Assembly: GCA_000438155.1 (NCBI GenBank)
Contig: FR902831.1
Coordinates: 1-5,486, forward strand
Reading direction: 5' to 3'
Source of the DNA: Firmicutes bacterium CAG:95
Lineage (GTDB): Bacteria > Bacillota > Clostridia > Lachnospirales > Lachnospiraceae
Length of the DNA stretch: 5,486 nucleotides
In this document: one piece after another, positions 1-5,486 of the stretch
Layout of the letters: every line of letters begins with the position of its first letter
Numbering within the stretch: the stretch's first letter is position 1
Position numbers and translations under genes: made by a program
The notes under the pieces: model-generated
The model's database searches: none
What the model saw: only the letters and a program-made list of their open reading frames with translations
Told to the model about the DNA's origin: nothing

Positions 1-1327
1 AGTAGAAACGCTCCTCTTCGATCTCTTCCGGTTCCTCTCCCATACTCTGATAAAGAAGTGCCGCTGCAAGATCCAGTTCCGAAATTCCCATTTCATCACA
101 GACGCTCTCGATCCGGTTCTTCAGCCCCTCAAGATTCTGATCCTTAGCAGCCTCTAATGCGCTGTCAACCGAATGTCGGAACTTCACCTTTACAATATCC
201 TTGCCGGTTGGAAGCTTCTTTTCTTCAATCTTAGTATGACAGATCCTCTCAATATCACGGATCTTGAATACTTCTCTTCCGGACACCAGGGTCATGGATT
301 TGCCTTCTCTTCCGGCACGTCCGGTTCGTCCGATCCGATGAACATAATATTCAATATCCTCCGGTACATCATAGTTAAACACAGCATCAACACCACTTAC
401 ATCAATTCCGCGGGCTGCCACGTCAGTTGCAATCAAAATGGCACAGCGTCCGCTACGGAACAGATTCATTACCGTATCTCTCTGAAACTGGGACAGATCT
501 CCGTGAAGTCCTTCTGCTTCATAGCCCCTTCCCTTTAACTCCTGAGTCATTTCATCGACCATCTTTTTAGTATTGCAGAAGATCAGACTGCGCCTGGGCT
601 GATGGAAGTCAATCAGTCTGCACAGGGCATTCATCTTATCCTTCCTGGCAATCCGGTAATAGCTCTGCTCAATTGCCGCAACCGTAACCTCCTTCGGTGT
701 CACCTTGATAAATACGGCATCCTTCTGGTACTGATTGGTAATCTCCAGGATTGCCTGCGGCATGGTTGCCGAAAACAATGCCATCTGATGCTCTTCGGGC
801 ATTTGGGAAAGAATCGTTTCCATATCCTCACGGAAGCCCATATTCAGCATTTCATCTGCCTCGTCTAAAACAATCATCTGAACATTCGCAGTCTTAATCG
901 TATGTCTGCGCAGATGATCCATGACACGTCCCGGTGTACCGACAATAATCTGTACTCCCTGACTGAGTGCCCGGATCTGTTTGCTGATATCCTGTCCTCC
1001 ATAAACCGGAAGAACCTTTAAACCATGCATATATTTCGTAATCTTACGAATCTCTTCTGCTGCCTGCATGGCCAGTTCCCTGGTCGGACAAAGAATAATC
1101 CCCTGCGGTTTCTTACAGGAGATGTCAATCTTTTGTATCATCGGAATGGAAAACGCAGCCGTCTTACCGGTTCCTGTCTGCGCCTGTCCAATCACATCTT
1201 TTCCTTCTAATAATACCGGAATTGCCTGCTCCTGAATGGGAGTCATATATTCAAAGCCCATTTCCCAGACAGCCTTCAAAATGTAGGCATTGATTTCCGT
1301 ATCACTATATTTTACCTGTTGTTCCAT
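1..1327 (-). CDS. DEAD-box ATP-dependent RNA helicase (C-terminus outside window)
   Basis: This is a superfamily 2 RNA helicase of the DeaD/CshA type, expected to unwind RNA duplexes in ribosome assembly, mRNA decay or cold adaptation in the cytoplasm. 442 residues are visible from the ATG at 1325-1327, and the frame is still open at the left edge. All core motifs were read in one frame: Q motif region TPIQEQ (29-34), Walker A AQTGTGKT (49-56), PTREL (81-85), GTPGR (130-134), DEAD (155-158), SAT (186-188), ATDVAARGID (300-309) and HRIGRTGR (330-337). The two RecA-like domains are therefore complete. Residues from about 360 form a linker ending in an acidic stretch (GEEPEEIEEE). Relatives usually add a C-terminal RNA-binding domain, which would lie outside the window. 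AGGA at 1340-1343 is a rather distant Shine-Dalgarno. The gene has its own promoter at 1442-1470 and a long leader. The family call is firm; which cellular helicase (deaD, cshA) is not. Confidence 0.96.
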   Translation of the reverse strand, partial: MEQQVKYSDTEINAYILKAVWEMGFEYMTPIQEQAIPVLLEGKDVIGQAQTGTGKTAAFSIPMIQKIDISCKKPQGIILCPTRELAMQAAEEIRKITKYMHGLKVLPVYGGQDISKQIRALSQGVQIIVGTPGRVMDHLRRHTIKTANVQMIVLDEADEMLNMGFREDMETILSQMPEEHQMALFSATMPQAILEITNQYQKDAVFIKVTPKEVTVAAIEQSYYRIARKDKMNALCRLIDFHQPRRSLIFCNTKKMVDEMTQELKGRGYEAEGLHGDLSQFQRDTVMNLFRSGRCAILIATDVAARGIDVSGVDAVFNYDVPEDIEYYVHRIGRTGRAGREGKSMTLVSGREVFKIRDIERICHTKIEEKKLPTGKDIVKVKFRHSVDSALEAAKDQNLEGLKNRIESVCDEMGISELDLAAALLYQSMGEEPEEIEEERFY

Positions 1328-1336
1328 AGATTTCTA

Positions 1337-1393
1337 TTATCCTATTCTGATCATAATTTCCTGTCTGAAGCTCATTCCTAAATCTTCCGTCAT
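1337..1393 (-). other. Possible 18-codon upstream ORF in the helicase leader
   Basis: Within the leader an ATG at 1391-1393 opens a short frame reading MTEDLGMSFRQEIMIRIG, ending in TAA and TAG in tandem only 9 nt before the helicase ATG. It is in the same frame as the helicase. An internal ATG at 1352-1354 has a better ribosome binding site (AGGA four bases upstream) and would give only MIRIG. Translation here would end at the helicase start and could couple to or tune its initiation. The sequence shows the frame and the stops; a regulatory role is inference, and a frame this short can arise by chance. Confidence 0.25.
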
Positions 1394-1441
1394 ATATTCT
1401 CTGTATCTTTTCTGATTTGGAGCTCTCCGACAAACATTCCT

Positions 1442-1470
1442 ATGATAACATCAATTTTCACGGACTGCAA
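1442..1470 (-). promoter_or_regulatory. Sigma-A promoter of the helicase gene
   Basis: On the minus strand TTGCAG (1465-1470) and TATCAT (1442-1447) are separated by exactly 17 bases, close to the sigma-A consensus. The start site would fall near 1435, giving a leader of about 107 nt before the ATG at 1327. A leader this long is longer than ribosome binding needs and fits a post-transcriptionally controlled gene; that last point is inference. Confidence 0.65.
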
Positions 1471-1481
1471 GTACTATTTTC

Positions 1482-1522
1482 CCACTCAATTTACGTCCGC
1501 AATTTACGCCACTCAATTTATG
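1482..1522 (-). repeat. Three tandem 13-14 bp repeats upstream of the helicase promoter
   Basis: On the minus strand three adjoining units read CATAAATTGAGTGG (1509-1522), CGTAAATTGCGGA (1496-1508) and CGTAAATTGAGTGG (1482-1495). All share the core TAAATTG, and the outer two differ at one base. The array ends 11 bp upstream of the -35 box of the helicase promoter and starts about 35 bp after the glycosyltransferase stop codon. Its position suits an activator or other DNA-binding protein site. No T-run or strong hairpin is present, so it is not a terminator. Confidence 0.6.
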
Positions 1523-1557
1523 CCGGCAGCCAGCTTATAATAGGAAAGGCTGAACAA

Positions 1558-2517
1558 TTACTCCTCATCTTCCTCGTTCAGAAATTCATCAATAAGGAAT
1601 CGCGGACGGGCCTTGGTCTCTAAATAAATCTTACCAATATATTCGCCAACAACCCCAAGTGATAACAAAATCAGCCCACCGATTGCCCATACGGAAACCA
1701 TCAGCGTCGTCCAGCCGACAATCGTCGCTCCCATAAAGTGACGCACAAAGCTGTATACCAGAATAATCAGACTCACCAGAAAAACAAAAAATCCAAGACC
1801 GGTAATCATCCGGATCGGCTTTGTGCTTAGGGAGGTAATGCCTTCTACCGCAAAGGAAAGCATTTTGCCCAAAGGATACTTGCTTTCACCTGCAAAACGT
1901 TCGCCCCGTTCATAATAAACGACATCGGTACGGTAACCAATCATCGGCACAATTCCACGAAGGAACAGATTCACTTCACCAAACTGTGCCAGCCCTTCCA
2001 ATGCCCTGCGGCTCATCAGGCGGTAATCCGCATGATTAAATACCGTGTTAGCACCCATGCCATTCATCAGCTTATAAAAGCCTTCTGCAGTTGCCTTCTT
2101 AAAGAAGGTATCCTTCGCACGGCTGCTGCGGACACCATAGACAATATCAATTCCATTCAGGTATTTCTCTACCATTTCATCGACCGCATTAATGTCATCC
2201 TGCAGATCTGCATCCATGGAAACCACCATATCCGCATAATTCTTCGCCGTCATCAGTCCGGCAAGAAGAGCATTCTGATGTCCCCGGTTCCGGCTTAAAT
2301 TGATTCCACTGAAGATATGATCTTCTTCATGAAGCTTCTCAACAATCTCCCATGTCCGATCCTTTGATCCGTCATTTACGAATACAATCTTACTGTTCCT
2401 GTCAATCTTTCCCTTCTCCATCAGCTCTTCCAATTTATTCTTCAGTCGCTTCGATGTTTCCGGAAGAACTTCCTCTTCATTATAGCAAGGGATCACAACA
2501 TATAATTTATTTTCCAT
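1558..2517 (-). CDS. GtrB/DPM1-like family 2 glycosyltransferase, membrane-anchored
   Basis: A 319-residue GT2 enzyme likely to move a sugar from a nucleotide donor onto undecaprenyl phosphate at the inner face of the membrane, as in the GtrB/CsbB/DPM1 group. Seen: VVIPCYNEEE at 7-16, VNDGSKDRTW at 47-56, the metal-binding DAD at 102-104 followed by LQDD, a LFLRGIV segment analogous to the RG motif of this group, and GESKYP at 210-215. Two hydrophobic helices follow at about 238-257 and 268-291, and the tail is acidic. The ATG at 2515-2517 is preferred because GAGG lies 7 nt upstream and the protein then begins right at the GT2 fold, as in relatives. A start at 2556 (13 residues more, with GAGG 5 nt upstream) is possible. 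The spacer after the YhhN gene shows no convincing promoter, so co-transcription is likely. No GtrA-type flippase gene is adjacent. The sugar and final product are unknown. Confidence 0.93.
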   Translation of the reverse strand: MENKLYVVIPCYNEEEVLPETSKRLKNKLEELMEKGKIDRNSKIVFVNDGSKDRTWEIVEKLHEEDHIFSGINLSRNRGHQNALLAGLMTAKNYADMVVSMDADLQDDINAVDEMVEKYLNGIDIVYGVRSSRAKDTFFKKATAEGFYKLMNGMGANTVFNHADYRLMSRRALEGLAQFGEVNLFLRGIVPMIGYRTDVVYYERGERFAGESKYPLGKMLSFAVEGITSLSTKPIRMITGLGFFVFLVSLIILVYSFVRHFMGATIVGWTTLMVSVWAIGGLILLSLGVVGEYIGKIYLETKARPRFLIDEFLNEEDEE

Positions 2518-2634
2518 AATCTGTCCTCTGTCTCCTGATCTTTCTTTACTGTTCATTCGTACCTCGTTTCACCATCAAACCTGCCACCGGCAGCGTCTCT
2601 GGATGCATGGCAGTTTTCATTTTCAAACCGAATC

Positions 2635-3306
2635 TCACCGCAGGGAAATCGACAGTCCAATAAGGCACATGGCAATATAGTAAGCACTAATTTCCATTCC
2701 ATGTAATGGCCATACTCTCTTTTTCCAGAAGGAAATCAGAAAAATCAGGCTGTCGGAAAGAAAGAAGCAGACTGCTCCTGCCGCCAGACAGATATCCGCA
2801 CTCTGCATGGTTCCTATGGCAATCTCCGCACTTTTCCACGCAAAGCCTGCCACCAGAATACTGTATAAAATTGCCATTCCCTCATACTTTCCAAACCGGA
2901 ACTGTCCGGTCTTCTTTAGCAGCTTAATGACTATGGGCATCACAATTACAACCGTAAGATCTGCCCATTGGAATGGATATGAAATCAAAAGCATCACAAG
3001 AAAACTGATATGGGCCAGTGCAAATGCCATCGTTCCCAGCAGAAAACAGGTGTTTTTCTGTGACTTATGCCTCATTCCCATAAACAGATCCCCAATGAGA
3101 CATAACAGTAATCCCGGTAAAAGCTTCAAGGTCTGGAGTAATTGTCCGTATAATAACCCCATAGTAAAAGAAAACAACAGGAATTCCAGACTGCAGACCA
3201 TCTTTACTGGCAGATAATATTTACGATATGTCCGGTTACACAAGGTAACCAGTAAGAAAATCAGGGACAATCCCATAATTATCAATGATATAATCCGTAC
3301 ACCCAT
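2635..3306 (-). CDS. YhhN/TMEM86-family membrane protein, putative lysoplasmalogenase
   Basis: A 223-residue polytopic membrane protein with about eight hydrophobic helices (roughly 4-22, 34-52, 61-77, 86-110, 116-130, 142-160, 170-194, 206-222). It resembles YhhN/TMEM86, whose characterised members cleave the vinyl-ether bond of lysoplasmalogens. Supporting sequence: CLIGDLFMGM at 69-78, FLLGTMAFALAHISF at 88-102 and FFLSDSLIFLISFW at 181-194. The buried acidic residues D73 and D185 fall where this family keeps conserved aspartates. The frame stays open upstream to 3534, but the start at 3304-3306 is well supported: GGGGGA lies 6 nt before it, the protein begins directly with a membrane helix, and the promoter at 3334-3362 lies inside the longer frame, which also crosses the tpiA terminator. 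Many anaerobic clostridia make plasmalogens, so the function is plausible, but the exact substrate is inferred from family only. Confidence 0.85.
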   Translation of the reverse strand: MGVRIISLIIMGLSLIFLLVTLCNRTYRKYYLPVKMVCSLEFLLFSFTMGLLYGQLLQTLKLLPGLLLCLIGDLFMGMRHKSQKNTCFLLGTMAFALAHISFLVMLLISYPFQWADLTVVIVMPIVIKLLKKTGQFRFGKYEGMAILYSILVAGFAWKSAEIAIGTMQSADICLAAGAVCFFLSDSLIFLISFWKKRVWPLHGMEISAYYIAMCLIGLSISLR

Positions 3307-3333
3307 GCATCTTCCCCCATAACCACTTGCTTT

Positions 3334-3362
3334 ATTATAAGCCAGAATACCGGATATGGCAA
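3334..3362 (-). promoter_or_regulatory. Near-consensus sigma-A promoter of the YhhN gene
   Basis: On the minus strand TTGCCA (3357-3362) and a perfect TATAAT (3334-3339) are spaced by 17 bases. Transcription would start near 3327, leaving a leader of about 20 nt that just holds the GGGGGA ribosome binding site (3313-3318) before the ATG at 3306. It probably also drives the downstream glycosyltransferase gene. Confidence 0.78.
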
Positions 3363-3398
3363 TGGTTCCAGGGCAATATAAACAAAAGGACGAATGGT

Positions 3399-3467
3399 TA
3401 CTGTTCACACAGCATTCAGATACTTGATGCAAGGCTGTGTAATGATATGATTCAGAAATGAACAGTA
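3399..3467. repeat. Nested inverted repeats between tpiA terminator and YhhN promoter
   Basis: The outer pair is a perfect 9-bp inverted repeat, TACTGTTCA (3399-3407) and TGAACAGTA (3459-3467). Inside it ACACAGC (3407-3413) pairs with GCTGTGT (3434-3440). No T-run follows on either strand, so neither is an intrinsic terminator. They lie about 37 bp upstream of the -35 box of the YhhN promoter and just past the T-run of the tpiA terminator. They may be operator half-sites or a remnant of an inserted element; the sequence does not decide. Confidence 0.5.
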
Positions 3468-3472
3468 TCATC

Positions 3473-3518
3473 AAAAAACCACAGAAGCCAGCATTTGTTC
3501 TTTCTGCACTTCTGTGGT
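3473..3518 (-). terminator. Rho-independent terminator after tpiA
   Basis: Read on the minus strand, ACCACAGAAG (3518-3509) and CTTCTGTGGT (3487-3478) form a perfect 10-bp stem around a 21-nt loop, in which CAG and CTG can add a little pairing. A run of six T (3478-3473) follows directly. It lies about 35 nt after the tpiA stop codon and separates the glycolytic unit from the YhhN-glycosyltransferase unit. Confidence 0.92.
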
Positions 3519-3539
3519 GTTCCAAATTCAACACATGCT

Positions 3540-3553
3540 ATTCCATATGGAAT
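3540..3553. repeat. 14-bp perfect palindrome at the tpiA stop codon
   Basis: ATTCCATATGGAAT is identical to its reverse complement and overlaps the last base of the tpiA TAA stop (3553-3555). It is followed, in the direction of transcription, by the terminator stem. It could bind a dimeric protein; as RNA it would fold poorly because there is no loop. It may be chance. Confidence 0.5.
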
Positions 3554-4299
3554 TATGCGTTAACAATCTGACCAAAATCAGGCTTCAAAGCTGCTCCACC
3601 GATCAGGCCACCATCAATATCATCCTTGGAAAGGAGTTCTGCAGCGTTGCCTGCGTTCATGGAACCGCCGTACTGGATACGAACTGCTTCTGCTGTAGGA
3701 GCATCGTACATCTCAGCAATAACCTCACGGATCATCTTACATACTTCCTGTGCCTGATCAGCTGTAGCCGTCTCGCCAGTTCCGATCGCCCAGATCGGCT
3801 CGTAAGCGATAACCAGTTCCTTAACCTGATCTGCTGTTACATCAGTAAGATCCCACTTAATCTGTCTTGCAATCCACTCTTTGTAGGTGCCAGCCTTACG
3901 AAGTGCAAGGGATTCACCACAGCAAAGAATCGGCTTAAGTCCGGCAGCGAATGCCTTCTTAACCTTAGCATTGATGAGAATATCGTTCTCACCAAAAATA
4001 TCTCTTCTCTCGGAATGTCCGATGATGATGTATTCTACACCGGCATCCTTAAGCATCGGAGCAGAGATTTCACCGGTATAAGCACCCTTATCTTCAATAT
4101 AGAAGTTCTCAGCACCCAGCTTTACGTTCGTACCCTTAATTGCTTCTGCCACGGGTACGATGTCGATTGCAGGTACACAGTAAACAACATCTACTGCATC
4201 GTTCTTAACTAAATCTTTCAGTGTTCCACAAAGTTCAACTGCCTGACTGGGAGTCATGTTCATCTTCCAGTTGCCGGCAATAATTCTTCTTCTTGCCAT
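3553..4299 (-). CDS. tpiA: Triosephosphate isomerase
   Basis: This cytoplasmic glycolytic enzyme interconverts dihydroxyacetone phosphate and glyceraldehyde 3-phosphate. The 248 residues match the usual bacterial length. Visible active-site elements are N10 and K12 in AGNWKMN, H95 in IIIGHSERR, the catalytic base E167 in AYEPIWAIGTG with the mobile loop 6 after it, and the phosphate-binding IQYGGSM (198-204) and DGGLIGGAAL (229-238). The ATG at 4297-4299 is chosen because the protein then starts MARRRIIAGNWK like other family members, with AGAGGA (4307-4312) upstream. The frame could be extended only to a TTG at 4315-4317, which would overlap that ribosome binding site. It follows pgk after 152 bp with no terminator in between, and a strong terminator lies just downstream. 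No damage or odd residue is seen. Confidence 0.98.
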   Translation of the reverse strand: MARRRIIAGNWKMNMTPSQAVELCGTLKDLVKNDAVDVVYCVPAIDIVPVAEAIKGTNVKLGAENFYIEDKGAYTGEISAPMLKDAGVEYIIIGHSERRDIFGENDILINAKVKKAFAAGLKPILCCGESLALRKAGTYKEWIARQIKWDLTDVTADQVKELVIAYEPIWAIGTGETATADQAQEVCKMIREVIAEMYDAPTAEAVRIQYGGSMNAGNAAELLSKDDIDGGLIGGAALKPDFGQIVNA

Positions 4300-4319
4300 T
4301 TCATTGTCCTCTTTCAAAT

Positions 4320-4347
4320 TTTATAATGTTGCTTTCGGTTCCCTCAA
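4320..4347 (-). promoter_or_regulatory. Weak candidate promoter immediately before tpiA
   Basis: On the minus strand TTGAGG (4342-4347) and TATAAA (4320-4325) are 16 bases apart. The -35 part belongs to the repeat element in the spacer and the -10 part lies outside it. A start near 4313 would place the ribosome binding site at the very 5' end of the mRNA, which counts against it. tpiA may simply be read from the pgk transcript. Confidence 0.25.
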
Positions 4348-4452
4348 CTAAATTCAATCTTCGCCTCTGGCTCGGATTCACTAAGATTCGGGAACGACCT
4401 CGCACTAAACTCATGCTTCGTTTTCACTCGCATTCGTTAAGTTGCTTTCGGT
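4328..4452. repeat. Structured repeat element in the pgk-tpiA spacer, flanked by 12-bp direct repeats
   Basis: The 12-mer GTTGCTTTCGGT occurs exactly at 4328-4339 and again at 4441-4452, the second copy touching the pgk stop codon. The 101 bases between contain nested inverted pairs: GTTCCC (4338-4343) with GGGAAC (4390-4395), AATCTT (4356-4361) with AAGATT (4383-4388), and a small GCC/GGC hairpin (4363-4371). On the minus strand the core TTAGT recurs before G- and A-rich segments (TTAGTGCGAGG, TTAGTGAATCCGAG, TTAGTTGAGG). No ribosome binding site or family-like protein fits it, so it is probably non-coding. It resembles a small intergenic repeat of REP or MITE type that would be transcribed within the pgk-tpiA message. 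Whether other copies exist in the genome cannot be seen here. Confidence 0.6.
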
Positions 4453-5486
4453 CATTTATCATCAGCTGCTGCTACGCCGGGAAGTACCTTACCCTCTAAG
4501 AATTCAAGGGAAGCGCCACCACCTGTGGAAATGTGGCTCATCTTATCAGCAAATCCAAGCTGGTTAACTGCTGCTGCGCTATCACCACCACCAATGATTG
4601 TGGTTGCATCTGTTTCTGCAAGAGATTTTGCTACTGCGATGGTTCCCTTTGCAAGAATCGGGTTCTCGAATACTCCCATAGGACCATTCCAGACAACAGT
4701 CTTAGCACTCTTTACAGCATCTGCATATAATTCAGCTGTCTTGGTTCCGATATCAAGACCTTCCATATCAGCAGGGATCTTGTCAGCGTCTACAACCTGA
4801 ACTTCGATCTTGGCATCAATCGGATTCGGGAATTCTGCAGCTACGGTAGTATCGATAGGAAGAAGAAGCTTCTTGCCAAGCTTCTCTGCCTTAGCCATCA
4901 TTTCCTTACAGTAATCAATCTTCTCATCATCTACAAGAGACTTACCGATTTCATATCCCTTAGCCTTTAAGAAGGTGAATGCCATACCGCCACCAATAAT
5001 GAGAGTATCACACTTCTCAAGAAGGTTGTTAATTACGTTAAGCTTGTCAGCTACCTTAGCACCACCAAGGATTGCTACGAAAGGTCTAACCGGATTCTCA
5101 ACTGCATTGCCAAGGAAGTTGATTTCCTTCTGCATTAAGTATCCAACTGCACAGTTACCACCCTTAGCACGTACAAAATCAGTAACTCCGGCTACAGAAG
5201 CATGTGCTCTGTGGGAAGATCCGAATGCATCACATACATAATCGTCACAAAGATCTGCTAATTCCTTGGAGAACTGCTCGCCGTTCTTGGTTTCTTCCGC
5301 ACCACGGAAACGGGTATTCTGAAGTAAGATCACATCTCCATCGTTCATTGCTGCTACAGCTGCGGTTGCATCTGCACCTGTTACGTTGTAATCAGCGATG
5401 AATTTTACTTCCTTGCCAAGCTTCTCGGAAAGTCTCTCTGCTACAGGAGCTAAAGATTCGCCTTCGTTAGGACCATTCTTAACCTT
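4452..5486 (-). CDS. pgk: Phosphoglycerate kinase (N-terminus outside window)
   Basis: This cytoplasmic enzyme makes ATP by transferring the phosphate of 1,3-bisphosphoglycerate to ADP in glycolysis. 344 residues are visible and the frame is open at the right edge; compared with the usual length of about 395-400, roughly 55-60 N-terminal residues are missing. In visible numbering: KVKNGPNEGESLAPVA at 1-16 (just after the usual HxGK segment), LLQNTRF at 54-60, SHRAHAS at 91-97, GGAKVADKLNVI at 141-152, GGGMAFTFLKA at 165-175, WNGPMGVFE at 256-264, and the nucleotide/phosphate-binding IIGGGDSAAA (297-306) and STGGGASLEFLEGK (320-333). The methionine at 5346-5348 is internal, not the start, since conserved sequence continues upstream in frame. 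The stop is TGA at 4452-4454. Its promoter, and any gap gene before it, lie outside the window. Confidence 0.98.
   Translation of the reverse strand, partial: KVKNGPNEGESLAPVAERLSEKLGKEVKFIADYNVTGADATAAVAAMNDGDVILLQNTRFRGAEETKNGEQFSKELADLCDDYVCDAFGSSHRAHASVAGVTDFVRAKGGNCAVGYLMQKEINFLGNAVENPVRPFVAILGGAKVADKLNVINNLLEKCDTLIIGGGMAFTFLKAKGYEIGKSLVDDEKIDYCKEMMAKAEKLGKKLLLPIDTTVAAEFPNPIDAKIEVQVVDADKIPADMEGLDIGTKTAELYADAVKSAKTVVWNGPMGVFENPILAKGTIAVAKSLAETDATTIIGGGDSAAAVNQLGFADKMSHISTGGGASLEFLEGKVLPGVAAADDK

Noticed and set aside
1523..1560. Terminator after the glycosyltransferase, or a plus-strand promoter (TATAAT near 1536)
   Set aside because: The possible GCTGG/CCGGC hairpin has no T-run after it. 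The plus-strand TATAAT lacks a matching -35 box at a normal spacing, and no plus-strand gene follows.
2581..2613. Hairpin between the YhhN and glycosyltransferase genes (CTGCC with GGCAG) as a terminator
   Set aside because: The stem is only 5 bp with a 3-base loop, and on the minus strand it is followed by GTTTGATGG rather than a T-run. A second CTGCC at 2609-2613 could compete for the same arm, but no switch function is supported.
2807..3217. 136-codon plus-strand frame opposite the YhhN gene
   Set aside because: It is antisense to a membrane protein with family motifs, and no promoter, ribosome binding site or protein-like pattern supports it.
3307..3534. N-terminal 76-codon extension of the YhhN frame
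   Set aside because: The extension covers the tpiA terminator and the promoter that makes the YhhN transcript, and it has no helix or family match. The start at 3306 has a good ribosome binding site.
3514..4212. 232-codon open frame on the plus strand opposite tpiA
   Set aside because: It is wholly antisense to an unmistakable tpiA and crosses its terminator. Its translation is rich in cysteine, serine and leucine with no recognisable motif, as expected for a shadow frame.
5346..5348. Methionine as the start of pgk
   Set aside because: The 46 codons upstream in frame to the window edge read as conserved phosphoglycerate kinase sequence (KVKNGPNEGESLAPVA and on), so the true start is outside the window.
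1..5486. CRISPR array, tRNA or rRNA gene, insertion sequence, toxin-antitoxin or defence genes
   Set aside because: No regularly spaced repeats, no cloverleaf or rRNA-like stretch, and no transposase or defence motif was seen on either strand. The coding content is housekeeping and membrane-lipid related.

Overview
The window looks like ordinary chromosomal sequence from a low- to mid-GC Firmicute, most likely a Lachnospiraceae-type Clostridium relative. I infer this from the protein sequences of pgk, tpiA and the glycosyltransferase, the AGGAGG-like ribosome binding sites, the consensus sigma-A promoters and the pgk-tpiA order. The genus is not proven. All five protein genes lie on the minus strand, so transcription runs from high to low coordinates. 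No mobile-element gene, CRISPR array, tRNA or rRNA is visible, and no gene-free stretch exceeds about 250 bases.

Right part (5486 to 3473): phosphoglycerate kinase (pgk, its 5' end outside the window) is followed by triosephosphate isomerase (tpiA), and a strong intrinsic terminator closes this glycolytic unit. The 152-bp pgk-tpiA spacer is unusual. It is filled by a structured, internally repetitive, probably non-coding element bounded by perfect 12-bp direct repeats.

Middle part (3472 to 1558): a near-consensus promoter drives a YhhN/TMEM86-family membrane protein (putative lysoplasmalogenase). Its spacer also holds nested inverted repeats. The next gene is a GtrB/DPM1-like family 2 glycosyltransferase with two C-terminal membrane helices, probably co-transcribed from the same promoter. 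Both products act at the membrane on lipids, but a shared pathway is only a guess.

Left part (1557 to 1): a 230-bp spacer carries three tandem 13-14 bp repeats, a good sigma-A promoter and a roughly 107-nt leader with a possible 18-codon upstream ORF. These precede a DEAD-box RNA helicase that runs off the left edge.

I did not find a novel multi-gene system. The items most worth a second look are non-coding: the pgk-tpiA spacer element, the tandem repeats and in-frame upstream ORF of the helicase, and the inverted repeats before the YhhN gene.
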